Source of the DNA: Candidatus Eisenbacteria bacterium | Lineage (GTDB): Bacteria > Eisenbacteria > RBG-16-71-46 > JASEGR01 | DNA: 36,688 bases | Direction: 5' to 3' | Assembly (NCBI GenBank): GCA_030017955.1 | Contig: JASEGR010000025.1 | Span: 1 to 36,688, forward strand | In this document: positions 1 to 10,825 of the stretch, piece after piece | Layout of the letters: the number at the start of each line of letters is the position of its first letter | How positions within the stretch are numbered: position 1 is the stretch's first letter | Notes under the pieces: generated by a model | What the model was told of the DNA's origin: nothing | What the model saw: the letters and a program-made list of their open reading frames with translations, nothing else | The model's database searches: none | Position numbers and translations under genes: made by a program

Positions 1-128
1 CGAGGACGATGGCACTCTTTTTTCAGTAAACGCGTGCATAATTCAGGCTAGGGACCCCTTTGGGCAATCTGTTGAGTAGCTCAATGTGACGCTTTCACTG
101 TGGGGCTTTGACTGAACGGAGTGTGGCA
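1..128. other. Upstream non-coding stretch
   Basis: No gene is recognised before the first ORF. A small perfect hairpin (TTGAG, loop TAG, CTCAA) lies at 72-84 with no following T tract, so it is not a convincing terminator. A GGAG at 118-121 is the ribosome binding site of the next gene. The ferredoxin-like subunit that usually accompanies this oxidoreductase is not visible here and could lie just outside the window. Confidence 0.4.
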
Positions 129-1193
129 ATGGAAAAAGTGTTGATGAGGGGGAATGATGCGATTGCTGAGGCAGCCATAAGGGCAGGCTGCCGTTTCTAT
201 GCCGGATATCCCATAACACCACAGAACGAGATTCCTGAGTATATGGCGAGGAGGATGCCTGATGTGGGCGGAGTCTTCATCCAGGCAGAGAGCGAGATCG
301 CGGCGATAAGCATGGTGTATGGTGCTGCGTGTGCAGGGGCAAGGGCGATGACATCATCTTCAGGCCCCGGGATAAGTCTGAAGCAGGAGGGGATTTCGTA
401 TGCCAGCGGTGCGGAGCTTCCGCTGGTCTTCGTCAATATCACGAGGGGCGGACCGGGACTGGCCAATATAGCCCCGGCCCAATCTGACTACTTTCAGGCC
501 ACAAGAGGCGGCGGCCACGGCGACTACAGGGTAATTGTCCTTGCTCCCAGTTCCGTGCAGGAAGCTTACGACCTTACCGGGCTTGCTTTCCACCTGGCGG
601 ACAAATACAGGAATCCGGCAATGCTGCTTGGCGACGGAGTTATCGGGCAGATGATGGAACCCATGGTGCTCAATGAGTTCAAGTTCCCGGAGCTTCCGGA
701 AAAGAAGTGGAAGCTCGGAAACTCGTCCGGAAGGGCAAGAAATCTCATCACGTCGGTGTATCTGGCCGAGGGTACTCTGGAGGAGCACAATAATCGCCTG
801 GCAAAGAAATATGCTGAGATAGCAGCTCAAGATACGAGGTACGAAGAGGTTCTTACTTCGGATGCCGAGCTTGTCATCGTCGGGTTCGGAACTTGCGCAA
901 GGATCTCGAAAGCGGCTGTTCGCCTTGCAAGGGAGAAGGGTCTCAAGGTCGGCCTGTTGAGGCCAATAACACTGTGGCCCTTCCCGTACGATGCGCTCTC
1001 AAAAGTCGCCGGCAGATGCGCAGATATTCTCGTCGTGGAGATGAGCCTGGGACAGCTCATAGACGACGTGAAGATAGGAGTCCAAGGCAGGTCCAGGATT
1101 CATTTTATCGGGAGACCGGGTGGCGGTATCCCCACTGAATTCGAAATCCTTGATAAGGTGGAAAATGCCTTGAAGGTTCCTGCAGCAAGGTAG
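129..1193 (+). CDS. vorB: 2-oxoacid:ferredoxin oxidoreductase, alpha subunit (VorB/KorA-like)
   Basis: This is the alpha (pyrimidine/core) subunit of a CoA-dependent 2-oxoacid:ferredoxin oxidoreductase, which oxidatively decarboxylates branched-chain 2-oxoacids or 2-oxoglutarate and reduces ferredoxin. The family motif YPITP is at residues 27-31, followed by the QAESEIAA and SSGPGISLKQEG stretches typical of the VorB group. The length of 354 aa fits the family. I chose ATG 129 because GGAG at 118-121 is well spaced and the protein then begins MEKVLMRGN as in relatives; an in-frame TTG at 108 would add seven residues. The beta and gamma subunits follow. Sequence cannot settle the substrate; VOR is favoured over KOR from the overall motif wording. 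Confidence 0.9.
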   Translation: MEKVLMRGNDAIAEAAIRAGCRFYAGYPITPQNEIPEYMARRMPDVGGVFIQAESEIAAISMVYGAACAGARAMTSSSGPGISLKQEGISYASGAELPLVFVNITRGGPGLANIAPAQSDYFQATRGGGHGDYRVIVLAPSSVQEAYDLTGLAFHLADKYRNPAMLLGDGVIGQMMEPMVLNEFKFPELPEKKWKLGNSSGRARNLITSVYLAEGTLEEHNNRLAKKYAEIAAQDTRYEEVLTSDAELVIVGFGTCARISKAAVRLAREKGLKVGLLRPITLWPFPYDALSKVAGRCADILVVEMSLGQLIDDVKIGVQGRSRIHFIGRPGGGIPTEFEILDKVENALKVPAAR

Positions 1194-1275
1194 GAGCTAG
1201 AGTGCGGATGGAGAGGCCTGAATCTTGGAGTGGAGTCGGATTCGCGGCTTTCCCCCAGACTGTGGAGGAACTAAA

Positions 1276-2034
1276 GTGAGACAGGTTTTCAAGAAACCGG
1301 ACTCGATGACAGACGTCATGACGCAATACTGCCCGGGCTGCGGCCATGGGATAATTCACAGGATCGTTGGAGAAGTGATTGATGAACTGGGGCTGAGAGA
1401 AAAGACGATTGGGGTTTCATCAGTCGGGTGCTCGGTTTTTGCCGATGAGTATTACAACTTTGATTTTGTCCAATCCGCCCACGGGAGAGCCCCGGCAGTC
1501 GCGACGGGTTTGAAGAGAATACTCCCGGACTGCGCAATCTTCACCTACCAGGGAGACGGAGACCTGATATCCATAGGAACTGCTGAGATTGTGCATGCGG
1601 CAGCAAGAGGCGAAAAAATCACCGCAGTGTTCGTCAACAATGCAATCTACGGGATGACCGGCGGGCAAATGGCGCCGACCACTCTTCTTGGCATGAAGAC
1701 CACGACAAGCCCGCTTGGCAGGGATCCGGCCAGGGCCGGGTTTCCGATAAGGGTGTGCGAGCTCCTGAGCTCTCTGGAAGGTGCAGTATATCTCGCAAGA
1801 ACGGCGGTGAATGGTCCTCCAGGGATAACGAAGACAAAGAGGGCAATGAAGAAAGCATTCCAGGCCCAGCTCGACGGGAAGGGTTTCAGCCTCGTTGAAG
1901 TCCTATCGCAATGTCCTACGGACTGGGGCATGGTTCCGCTTGATGCGACGAAATGGGTTGATGAAACGATGGCAAAGTGCTTCCCGCTTGGCGAAGTTAA
2001 AGATACCACCGGCACTAAGAAAGAAGGAGGGTGA
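1276..2034 (+). CDS. 2-oxoacid:ferredoxin oxidoreductase, beta (thiamine-diphosphate) subunit
   Basis: This is the TPP-binding subunit of the same oxidoreductase. It shows YCPGCGHG with Cys19 and Cys22 near the N terminus, a GDGD motif at about residues 93-96 and NNAIYG from residue 121, which together form the classic Mg-TPP site. The length of 252 aa is normal. The start is GTG 1276, preceded by GGAGG at 1264-1268; the frame is open further upstream, but that sequence is not family-like. The gamma subunit begins two bases after its stop, so the two are probably translated together. The 82-base gap after the alpha gene is larger than usual in this cluster and holds nothing recognisable. Confidence 0.9.
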   Translation: MRQVFKKPDSMTDVMTQYCPGCGHGIIHRIVGEVIDELGLREKTIGVSSVGCSVFADEYYNFDFVQSAHGRAPAVATGLKRILPDCAIFTYQGDGDLISIGTAEIVHAAARGEKITAVFVNNAIYGMTGGQMAPTTLLGMKTTTSPLGRDPARAGFPIRVCELLSSLEGAVYLARTAVNGPPGITKTKRAMKKAFQAQLDGKGFSLVEVLSQCPTDWGMVPLDATKWVDETMAKCFPLGEVKDTTGTKKEGG

Positions 2035-2035
2035 G

Positions 2036-2566
2036 GTGGCGCACAAGGTAGTTATGTCCGGATTCGGAGGTCAGGGTATCGTCCTCATGGGGAAACTTCT
2101 TGCGCATGCCGCTATGATGGACGGAAAACATTCAACTTTTTTCCCGTCTTACGGGGCGGCTATGAGAGGTGGAACTGCGAACTGTTCTGTAGTCGTTTCT
2201 GATGAGGAGATTGCCTCTCCAGTGGTCCGGAGACCCGACAGCGTGATTGCCATGAATGAGCTCTCGCTGAAGAAGTTTGAGAAATCCATTAACTCAGGCG
2301 GCACGATCTTCATCAACAGTTCCCTGGTCAAGATGCTCCCGAGTCGGAAGGATATTTCCGCCGTGCCCGTGCCGGCAAATCAGATTGCCGAGAAACTGGG
2401 GGATGTCAGAGCTGCCAACATGGCATTGCTTGGGGCGTTCCTTAAGAAGACCCAGGCAGTGGCTCTTGAAACGGTCATGAACTCTCTGGGTAGCGTTATT
2501 TCAGAGAGAAGAAAAGGCCTCATCGGGATGAACTGTGATGCGCTCAAGAGCGGCTATTCACTCTGA
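2036..2566 (+). CDS. 2-oxoacid:ferredoxin oxidoreductase, gamma subunit
   Basis: This is the gamma subunit (pyruvate/ketoisovalerate oxidoreductase catalytic-domain family) of the same complex. The N-terminal GFGGQGI motif at residues 9-15 and the later SYGAAMRGGTANC stretch are family hallmarks. The protein has 176 aa, as expected. GTG 2036 is chosen because an AAGGAGGG ribosome binding site at 2024-2031, inside the end of the beta gene, is correctly placed and because the protein then starts AHKVVMSGFGGQG. The open frame extends back to 1895, but that part overlaps the beta gene out of frame. The three genes form one translationally coupled unit. Confidence 0.9.
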   Translation: MAHKVVMSGFGGQGIVLMGKLLAHAAMMDGKHSTFFPSYGAAMRGGTANCSVVVSDEEIASPVVRRPDSVIAMNELSLKKFEKSINSGGTIFINSSLVKMLPSRKDISAVPVPANQIAEKLGDVRAANMALLGAFLKKTQAVALETVMNSLGSVISERRKGLIGMNCDALKSGYSL

Positions 2567-2577
2567 CAAAACGCATC

Positions 2578-5304
2578 ATGAAGATAAGCCTCGCCATGCT
2601 CGAGGAAGCAATACTTCCTCTTGTTTCCAAACCCAACAGATATCTTGGAAACATAGAAAACGCCGCGAAAACATCCGATAAGAACGTAGCTCTCAAGGTC
2701 CTCCTCGCATTTCCCGACACCTATGAAATCGGAATGTCTCACCTCGGCATCAGAATTCTTCACCACATTCTGTCGCAGCGGGAAGACACGCTTTGTGAGA
2801 TGACTTTTGCCCCGTGGGTCGATATGGAAGAGGCACTCAGGGAGCATGATCTTCCGCTTTTCTCTCTCGAAAGCAGGAGGCCGGCTGATGAATTCGATCT
2901 GGTCGGTTTTTCGCTTCAGTACGAGCTTCACTTCACAAATGTTCTTAATATGCTCAGCATGGGCGGGATTCCGGTTCTTGCGTCCGATCGGTCTCAGGAT
3001 GACCCTGTCGTGATGGCCGGTGGGCCGTGTGCGTTCAATCCGGAGCCAATGAGTCCATTCATTGATTGCTTCGTGATTGGAGACGGAGAGGAAGTGATCA
3101 ACGAGGTCGCGGACACAATCATAGAGGGAAAGCGGGTGAAAGCGGGGAGGAAGGATATTCTCAGGCTTCTTGCCGGACTCGAAGGCGTGTATGTCCCGGC
3201 CTTTCACGAACAGCAGATCTCGACGGGCGGGTACGTAGTCAGGAGACCGCGGGAGCCAGGTATTCCAGCGAGAATCAAGTCAAGGTTTGTTGCCGGACTC
3301 CGTAGAGAATGCTATCCCGAAAAACCGCTCTTGCCGCTCACGGAGATCGCCCACGACCGGCTGACAATAGAAGTCATGAGGGGATGCACCAGGGGGTGCA
3401 GATTCTGCATGGCCGGCTACATTAACAGGCCTGTGCGGGAAAAGTCCGGACAAGATGTTCTCACGGAAGCAACGATGGGAATTGCCTCGACTGGATGGTC
3501 TGAGATATCCCTGTCATCGCTTTCCACTTCCGATTACAGTTTTCTGGGTGATGTGGTTCCGGCTTTAAGGAGGACCTTTCTGTCCAGAAATGTTTCTCTT
3601 TCGCTGCCTTCACTCAGACCGGGAACTCTCGACAGAGCCATTTTGGTCGAACTCAGCTCGGTGAGAAGGCCGGGTCTCACATTCGCCCCCGAGGCAGGCA
3701 CTGACCGGCTCAGAAGAAGAATCAACAAACCCATCTCCCTCGAAGACTTGATTGAAACAGTCCGGGCTGCAAAACAAGAAGGCTTCAGGTCGATCAAACT
3801 CTACTACATGATCGGGCTGCCTGGCGAAGAGGTTCAGGATTTGGAGGGGATTGCTGACATGGCGGCAGCGTGCGTGCGGGCAGGCAGGAAGGAGAAAGGC
3901 AGCCTGCGGATCAAGCTGAGTATCTCGCCATTTGTCCCTAAGCCGCACACCGCTTTTCAGTGGGAGAGTATGGACAATTTGGAGTGTCTCAAGATGAAGA
4001 TTCAGAGACTGCGAGGGCTTGTCAGGACTCTTCCGGTTGAATTCAAGTGGAGGAACCCTGAGAAGTCAATTATCGAGGCGTCATTCTCCAGAGGAGATGC
4101 CTCGCTTGGAAACGCAGTCCACTCTGCATGGACGAAGGGTGCGAAGTTTGACGGCTGGACGGACTACTTCAATTTCGAGCTTTGGCAGGAAGCTCTGAGA
4201 GAGAGTCGCGCGAATGTCAGAATGGTGTCTCATGGTTTTGGCGCTGAGGAAGAGCTTCCATGGGACCATGTGCAGGGACCGGTATCAAAAGAGTTCCTCG
4301 CCAGCGAGAGACTTGCCGCTGCGGAAGGCAGCATTACGGAGGACTGCAGGGCATCCGGTTGCACTAACTGCGGTGTCGAGGACTGCCCCATGCTCTTTGG
4401 CGGGCCTGGAATGGATGTCTCTCGGGCCGGCTCGCTCGATTTGAAGGCGGGTGGCGAGAAAGCCGATGCTCCTTGTGAGCCTAAAGAGATTGGTGATCAT
4501 ACGTCCTTGGATGTTTCGGGAAGCGGGGTTTTCGGCCGTTCGCCCAGAAAAGAGAAAAGGGAGCGTGAGACTAGCGAGCTTTTCAGGGTCAGGTTCTCCA
4601 AAGGGGAAAGACTTCGATTCCTCTCTCACCTCGATGTAATGAGAAGACTCGAAATGGCACTAAGGAGATCCGGGCTCAGGCCTAGCATCGGGGGAGGTGA
4701 AGTCAGCAGGTTTCAATTTTCCTTTGGGCCTCCGCTTCCCCTGGGCATGACCTCGCTCTGCGAATACTTTGACCTCTCTCTTCTAAAGACCAGCCAAGCA
4801 ACCGAGATCCTGCAGTTGAATACATTTCTTCCCGATGGATTGAGGGTTGAGGAAACCGCAAGTGTTGTGAGGACAGGTGAATCTCTGATGAGTTCCATAA
4901 CTCAGGCAGAGTACTCGGTATCTTTCACTCCTTTTGTCACAGGGCTGCTTGGCGAGAACGGGGCGGCTGAGCTTGCAAGCAGACTGACTTCCGGGTTAGC
5001 TTCTCTGGACGAGATGAAGGAGTTTAACGTGGACGGAAGGAACGGACTGGTTGACGTGAAGCCGTCGATTCTTTCGATTCGCCTGACCACCGGCAAAGGT
5101 GTTCCGTCCGTCACCCTGAGAGTGTTGCTTTCAGGAGTAAGCACCGCGAGACCGGAGAGAATCGTGAATGCACTGGCCGGCGGGAGCTTTGACTGGAGGC
5201 TTCTCAGTGCCCATAGGACCGGTCTCTGGATCAATAGGAATGGTGTGGCAGTCACTCCCATGGAGTTCATTGCCAAGAATGTGTCCAATAATGGAGTCAA
5301 ATAA
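2578..5304 (+). CDS. B12-binding-type radical SAM protein fused to DUF2344 domain
   Basis: This 908-aa protein joins two families often found together upstream of RNase G and L21: a radical SAM protein of the TIGR03960 type and a C-terminal DUF2344 (TIGR03936) domain. A cobalamin-binding-like region spans roughly residues 35-200. The radical SAM CxxxCxxC motif is Cys270, Cys274 and Cys277. A second cysteine cluster lies at residues 590, 595, 598 and 603 before a low-complexity linker. The DUF2344 part begins around residue 668 (FRVRFSKGERLRFLSHLD). The reaction is unknown; an RNA- or translation-linked modification role is inferred only from conserved neighbours. Its stop overlaps the rng start by one base. 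Confidence 0.88.
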   Translation: MKISLAMLEEAILPLVSKPNRYLGNIENAAKTSDKNVALKVLLAFPDTYEIGMSHLGIRILHHILSQREDTLCEMTFAPWVDMEEALREHDLPLFSLESRRPADEFDLVGFSLQYELHFTNVLNMLSMGGIPVLASDRSQDDPVVMAGGPCAFNPEPMSPFIDCFVIGDGEEVINEVADTIIEGKRVKAGRKDILRLLAGLEGVYVPAFHEQQISTGGYVVRRPREPGIPARIKSRFVAGLRRECYPEKPLLPLTEIAHDRLTIEVMRGCTRGCRFCMAGYINRPVREKSGQDVLTEATMGIASTGWSEISLSSLSTSDYSFLGDVVPALRRTFLSRNVSLSLPSLRPGTLDRAILVELSSVRRPGLTFAPEAGTDRLRRRINKPISLEDLIETVRAAKQEGFRSIKLYYMIGLPGEEVQDLEGIADMAAACVRAGRKEKGSLRIKLSISPFVPKPHTAFQWESMDNLECLKMKIQRLRGLVRTLPVEFKWRNPEKSIIEASFSRGDASLGNAVHSAWTKGAKFDGWTDYFNFELWQEALRESRANVRMVSHGFGAEEELPWDHVQGPVSKEFLASERLAAAEGSITEDCRASGCTNCGVEDCPMLFGGPGMDVSRAGSLDLKAGGEKADAPCEPKEIGDHTSLDVSGSGVFGRSPRKEKRERETSELFRVRFSKGERLRFLSHLDVMRRLEMALRRSGLRPSIGGGEVSRFQFSFGPPLPLGMTSLCEYFDLSLLKTSQATEILQLNTFLPDGLRVEETASVVRTGESLMSSITQAEYSVSFTPFVTGLLGENGAAELASRLTSGLASLDEMKEFNVDGRNGLVDVKPSILSIRLTTGKGVPSVTLRVLLSGVSTARPERIVNALAGGSFDWRLLSAHRTGLWINRNGVAVTPMEFIAKNVSNNGVK

Positions 5305-6821
5305 TGAAAAAGGAAATAGTTGTAAATTCTGACGTAGGTGAAACGAGAATAGCAATCCTTGAGGATGGAGAACTTGTCGAGCTTGTGGTCGAACGCATGG
5401 ACAGAAGAAGGAACGTCGGGGACATCTACAAAAGCAGGGTAAATGCCGTGCTGCCGGGTATGCAGGCGGCGTTCGTAAATCTCGGCCTTTCGAGAACGGC
5501 GTTTCTTCATGTCTCGGATCTTCGCTACAACGAAGAAGAATATGAGGAGTACGAGGAATTTGACGAAGACAAGCCCAAGGGGAAGGAGCAGCGAGGTGAA
5601 GCACCCACCAGGATTGAGGACCTCCTCGAGAAGGGGCAGGAAATCCTTGTTCAGGTGACCAAAGAGGCAATCGGTGCAAAAGGCCCCAGAGTGAGCGGAC
5701 AGATATCGCTTCCCGGGAGGTATATCGTTTTCATGCCCGGTCTGAACCATATAGGCGTGTCCAGAAGGATCGCTGAGAGGGATGAGAGGCGAAGGCTGAG
5801 GGCGCTCATTTCAGAAATAAGACCCAAGAGCGGAGGGATAATTGTAAGGACTGCGGGCGAGGGCAAGGGAAAAAGGGAGTTTCTTTCCGATGTGAAATTC
5901 CTGATGAGATTGTGGGAGCGGATTGAAAAGAAGGCTGCCCGTTCGAGAGCGCCTGCGCTTGTGAACAGAGAGATGGAGCTCACCAGCGGGTTGATAAGGG
6001 ATATCTTCACAGCAGACGTGAACCAGCTGGTGATTGACTCGAGAAAAGAATATCGCCAGATAATGGACTATCTGAGATCGTTCGCGCCCGAGCTGAGGCA
6101 GAGAGTGAAGCTTTACAAAGAGAATCTGCCGATATTCGACTACTACGACATCGAGTCCGAGATTGACAAGCTTGTCGAAGAGAAGGTGTGGCTGAAGAAG
6201 GGCGGCTACATAACTATCGACCCCACAGAGGCGCTCACCACCATTGACGTCAATACAGGAAGGTATACCGGCAGAAAAAGTCAGGAAGACACAATCTTCA
6301 AGACTAACCTCGAAGCGGCAAAAGAAATCGCACGGCAGCTGAGACTCAGGGACATCGGGGGAATAATCGTAATCGACTTCATCGACATGGAATCCGAGGG
6401 GAACAAGAGAGCAATCATGGATGAGCTCAGACAGTGTTTGAAGAAAGATCGAGCCAGAACGAAGACGTTCCAGGTTAGTGACCTTGGGCTTGTTGAAATG
6501 ACCAGGCAGAGGGAAGGCCCCAGCATCGTTCATTACTTCACAGAGGACTGTCCGACCTGTGAGGGCACCGGGAAGGTCCTTTCGATGGAGTCGGTCATGA
6601 TGAAGATGACGCGACTAGTAAGAGGCATTGTCGCAAAAGAGGCTCCGAAGAAGATTGAAGTAAGGGTTCATCCCGACGTAGCCGTGTACGTGGTCGAAGA
6701 GAATAGCTGGAGATTGGACAGACTGGAGAAGGAACTCAAGACTAGAATAGACGTAAGAGATGACCCCGGCCTGAGAAGGGAGGAGATGAAGGTTCTTCTC
6801 CCCGGAACGGCAAAGAAATGA
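5304..6821 (+). CDS. rng: Ribonuclease G/E family endoribonuclease
   Basis: This single-strand-specific endoribonuclease processes rRNA and decays mRNA. The N-terminal S1-like RNA-binding part (residues 1-130) contains an unusual acidic run (about residues 75-90, mostly Glu, Asp and Tyr). The catalytic region carries DVNTG at Asp315 and IDFIDM at Asp358/Asp361, matching the Mg-binding aspartates of RNase E. The zinc-link motif CPTC is Cys416/Cys419. At 505 aa with no long C-terminal scaffold it is RNase G-like. ATG 5304 shares its A with the TAA stop of the radical SAM gene. The radical SAM-rng-rplU-rpmA order is conserved in many anaerobes. Confidence 0.93.
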   Translation: MKKEIVVNSDVGETRIAILEDGELVELVVERMDRRRNVGDIYKSRVNAVLPGMQAAFVNLGLSRTAFLHVSDLRYNEEEYEEYEEFDEDKPKGKEQRGEAPTRIEDLLEKGQEILVQVTKEAIGAKGPRVSGQISLPGRYIVFMPGLNHIGVSRRIAERDERRRLRALISEIRPKSGGIIVRTAGEGKGKREFLSDVKFLMRLWERIEKKAARSRAPALVNREMELTSGLIRDIFTADVNQLVIDSRKEYRQIMDYLRSFAPELRQRVKLYKENLPIFDYYDIESEIDKLVEEKVWLKKGGYITIDPTEALTTIDVNTGRYTGRKSQEDTIFKTNLEAAKEIARQLRLRDIGGIIVIDFIDMESEGNKRAIMDELRQCLKKDRARTKTFQVSDLGLVEMTRQREGPSIVHYFTEDCPTCEGTGKVLSMESVMMKMTRLVRGIVAKEAPKKIEVRVHPDVAVYVVEENSWRLDRLEKELKTRIDVRDDPGLRREEMKVLLPGTAKK

Positions 6822-6955
6822 AGCCCGGCCGATGATTGAGTTACTGACGGGCGCTTCCTGCAGGCTCGACCGGCATCGGTGACACGGGGGATCGACATTT
6901 TCGGCGGGAGGGAAAGGACATCTCGAAGAGCGATCGACTGGCGCACAGTTCGCAG

Positions 6956-6983
6956 TTGACAGTGACCCTGGTTCTGGTGTAAC
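6956..6983 (+). promoter_or_regulatory. Candidate sigma-70 promoter for rplU-rpmA
   Basis: A perfect -35 box TTGACA (6956-6961) is followed after 16 bases by TGTAAC (6978-6983), which matches four of six -10 consensus positions. It sits in the only sizeable gap before ribosomal protein genes. The call rests on motif matching by eye. Confidence 0.4.
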
Positions 6984-7021
6984 TTTTCAAGCAAGAGGTA
7001 AGCTCTTATTCGTTCCATGGC

Positions 7022-7044
7022 TAAGGGCGGGCTGACCGCCCTTA
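7022..7044 (+). promoter_or_regulatory. Leader hairpin upstream of rplU
   Basis: TAAGGGCGG (7022-7030) pairs perfectly with CCGCCCTTA (7036-7044) around the loop GCTGA. It has no T tract, so a simple terminator is unlikely. Its place in the leader of L21-L27 suggests an autoregulatory ribosomal-protein leader, as is known for L21 in some Firmicutes; similarity to that RNA was not established here. Confidence 0.4.
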
Positions 7045-7111
7045 ACAGCGAAACGTTGATGTGAAAGAAGACAGCAAATCAATCAAGGGAGAAAGGAAGC
7101 GAGGAAGTCAG

Positions 7112-7426
7112 ATGCATGCAATAGTTGAGATCGGCGGCTTTCAGTTCAGGGTCACCGAGAACGATGTCCTGAAGGTGCCGAAGATGGAACTTGACCCGGG
7201 TGAGAAGACGAAGTTGGAGAAGATACTTTTCTTATCCGATGGAAAAGATACGGCAATAGGGAATCCTTTCGTCAAGAAGGCATACGCTATGGCCGAGATT
7301 ATCTCCCACGGAAGAGGAAAGAAGATAGTCGTCAGTACGTACAAGAGAAGAAAGGACGAGAGGAAAAAGAAAGGACACCGGCAGGACTACACCGAGCTGA
7401 AGATCCTTTCGCTATCGAAGGCATAG
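7112..7426 (+). CDS. rplU: 50S ribosomal protein L21
   Basis: This is a large-subunit ribosomal protein that binds 23S rRNA. The 104-aa product starts HAIVEIGGFQFRV after Met, the L21 N-terminal signature (usually YAIVEIGGKQYRV), and ends in a Lys/Arg-rich tail that includes HRQDYTELKI. ATG 7112 is chosen from this alignment, with a GAGG-type ribosome binding site at about 7101; the frame is open back to a GTG at 7061, but those residues are foreign to L21. L27 follows, as in almost all bacteria. Confidence 0.95.
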   Translation: MHAIVEIGGFQFRVTENDVLKVPKMELDPGEKTKLEKILFLSDGKDTAIGNPFVKKAYAMAEIISHGRGKKIVVSTYKRRKDERKKKGHRQDYTELKILSLSKA

Positions 7427-7494
7427 TCCGGGACTTTGGCTGGAAATCTTCGAGGAACCCTGGACTGAGAGTCGCAGCAAGGAGGTGAAAAGAG

Positions 7495-7743
7495 TTGGCA
7501 CACAAGAAGGGAGTAGGAAGCTCAAGAAATGGAAGGGACTCGGCCGGTCAGAGGCTTGGCGTGAAGTGCTCCGGCGGTCAGTTTGTGAGTGCCGGAAGCA
7601 TAATCGTGAGACAGAGAGGGACAAAATTCCATCCGGGAGTGAACGTCGGAAAGGGAAGAGATGACACACTGTTCGCCCTCAGGTCAGGGAAGGTCTCCTT
7701 TGAGAATTTCAGCAGCGACAGGAAACGTGTAAGCATCCATTAA
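7495..7743 (+). CDS. rpmA: 50S ribosomal protein L27
   Basis: This is an 82-aa ribosomal protein near the peptidyl-transferase centre. The N terminus [15 protein letters not shown] and the later [15 protein letters not shown] are unmistakable L27. The start is TTG 7495, supported by GGAGGTG immediately upstream. The N terminus begins directly with AHKKG, so it lacks the cleavable extension found in Firmicutes and Fusobacteria L27. The GTPase gene obgE, which commonly comes next, is replaced here by a fumarase subunit gene. Confidence 0.96.
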   Translation: MAHKKGVGSSRNGRDSAGQRLGVKCSGGQFVSAGSIIVRQRGTKFHPGVNVGKGRDDTLFALRSGKVSFENFSSDRKRVSIH

Positions 7744-7757
7744 CGGAGCAAGATAAA

Positions 7758-8318
7758 ATGAACGAACGGTCTCCAGTTGCAGTCAGTCCTCCTCTTACTG
7801 ACTCAGATGTGATGTCCCTCAAGGCCGGGATGAAGGTTTTTCTTACCGGATTTGTCTATACGGCAAGAGATGCCGCCCACAAGAAGATGTTTGACCTCAT
7901 CCAGAAGAACGAGAAGCTTCCATTCGGGCTTGAAGGTCAAGTGATCTACTACACCGGTCCGACGCCGACCAGGCCGGGAGAGGTGATTGGCGCGGCAGGG
8001 CCTACCACAAGCTACAGAATGGACAGATTCGCGCCGACTCTCCTTGAGCACGGACTGAAGGGAATGATTGGGAAGGGCGAGCGCAGTTCAGAGGTTGTCG
8101 ATGCGATGAAGAAACATAAGGGAATCTACTTCGTTGCGGTCGGCGGAGCCGCTGCTCTTCTGAGGAAGAAGATAGAGTCCTGCGAGGTCATTGCCTACCC
8201 CGAACTTGGTACGGAAGCGGTAAGGAAACTTTTTGTGCGGGACTTTCCGCTTCTGGTCGGTCAGGATTGCTTTGGAGGAAATCTCTACAAGGAGGGAGTC
8301 GAGCGATACAGGAGATAG
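7758..8318 (+). CDS. Fumarate hydratase class I, beta subunit (C-terminal domain type)
   Basis: This is the beta subunit of the two-subunit iron-sulfur fumarase/tartrate dehydratase family, which interconverts fumarate and malate together with an alpha subunit carrying the 4Fe-4S cluster. Supporting motifs are VIYYTGPTPTRPGEVIGAAG, GPTTSYRMDRFAP and GMIGKGERS, followed by the VGGAAALL segment. The length of 186 aa matches the family. The alpha subunit is not in this window, so the gene is an orphan between rpmA and kdsB. L(+)-tartrate dehydratase beta is an alternative name for the same fold; sequence alone does not separate them. Confidence 0.88.
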   Translation: MNERSPVAVSPPLTDSDVMSLKAGMKVFLTGFVYTARDAAHKKMFDLIQKNEKLPFGLEGQVIYYTGPTPTRPGEVIGAAGPTTSYRMDRFAPTLLEHGLKGMIGKGERSSEVVDAMKKHKGIYFVAVGGAAALLRKKIESCEVIAYPELGTEAVRKLFVRDFPLLVGQDCFGGNLYKEGVERYRR

Positions 8319-8322
8319 AAAA

Positions 8323-10823
<2,501 letters not shown>

Positions 10824-10825
10824 AT

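Larger units (their letters stand above)
6822..7111. other. Intergenic region rng-rplU: structured, probable promoter and leader
   Basis: This is the largest gap in the window. Just after the rng stop, CCGATG (6829-6834) and CATCGG (6874-6879) form an inverted repeat around a weaker inner hairpin, possibly a structured 3' end, though no T tract follows. A sigma-70-like promoter is at 6956-6983. Downstream are a small hairpin (AAGAG 6993-6997 with CTCTT 7003-7007) and a strong one at 7022-7044. The layout suggests an independently transcribed rplU-rpmA unit with a leader of roughly 120 bases. Confidence 0.5.

Noticed and set aside
4902-5750. Minus-strand open frame of 282 codons
   Set aside because: It overlaps the radical SAM and rng genes on the opposite strand; no family motif or ribosome binding site was seen.
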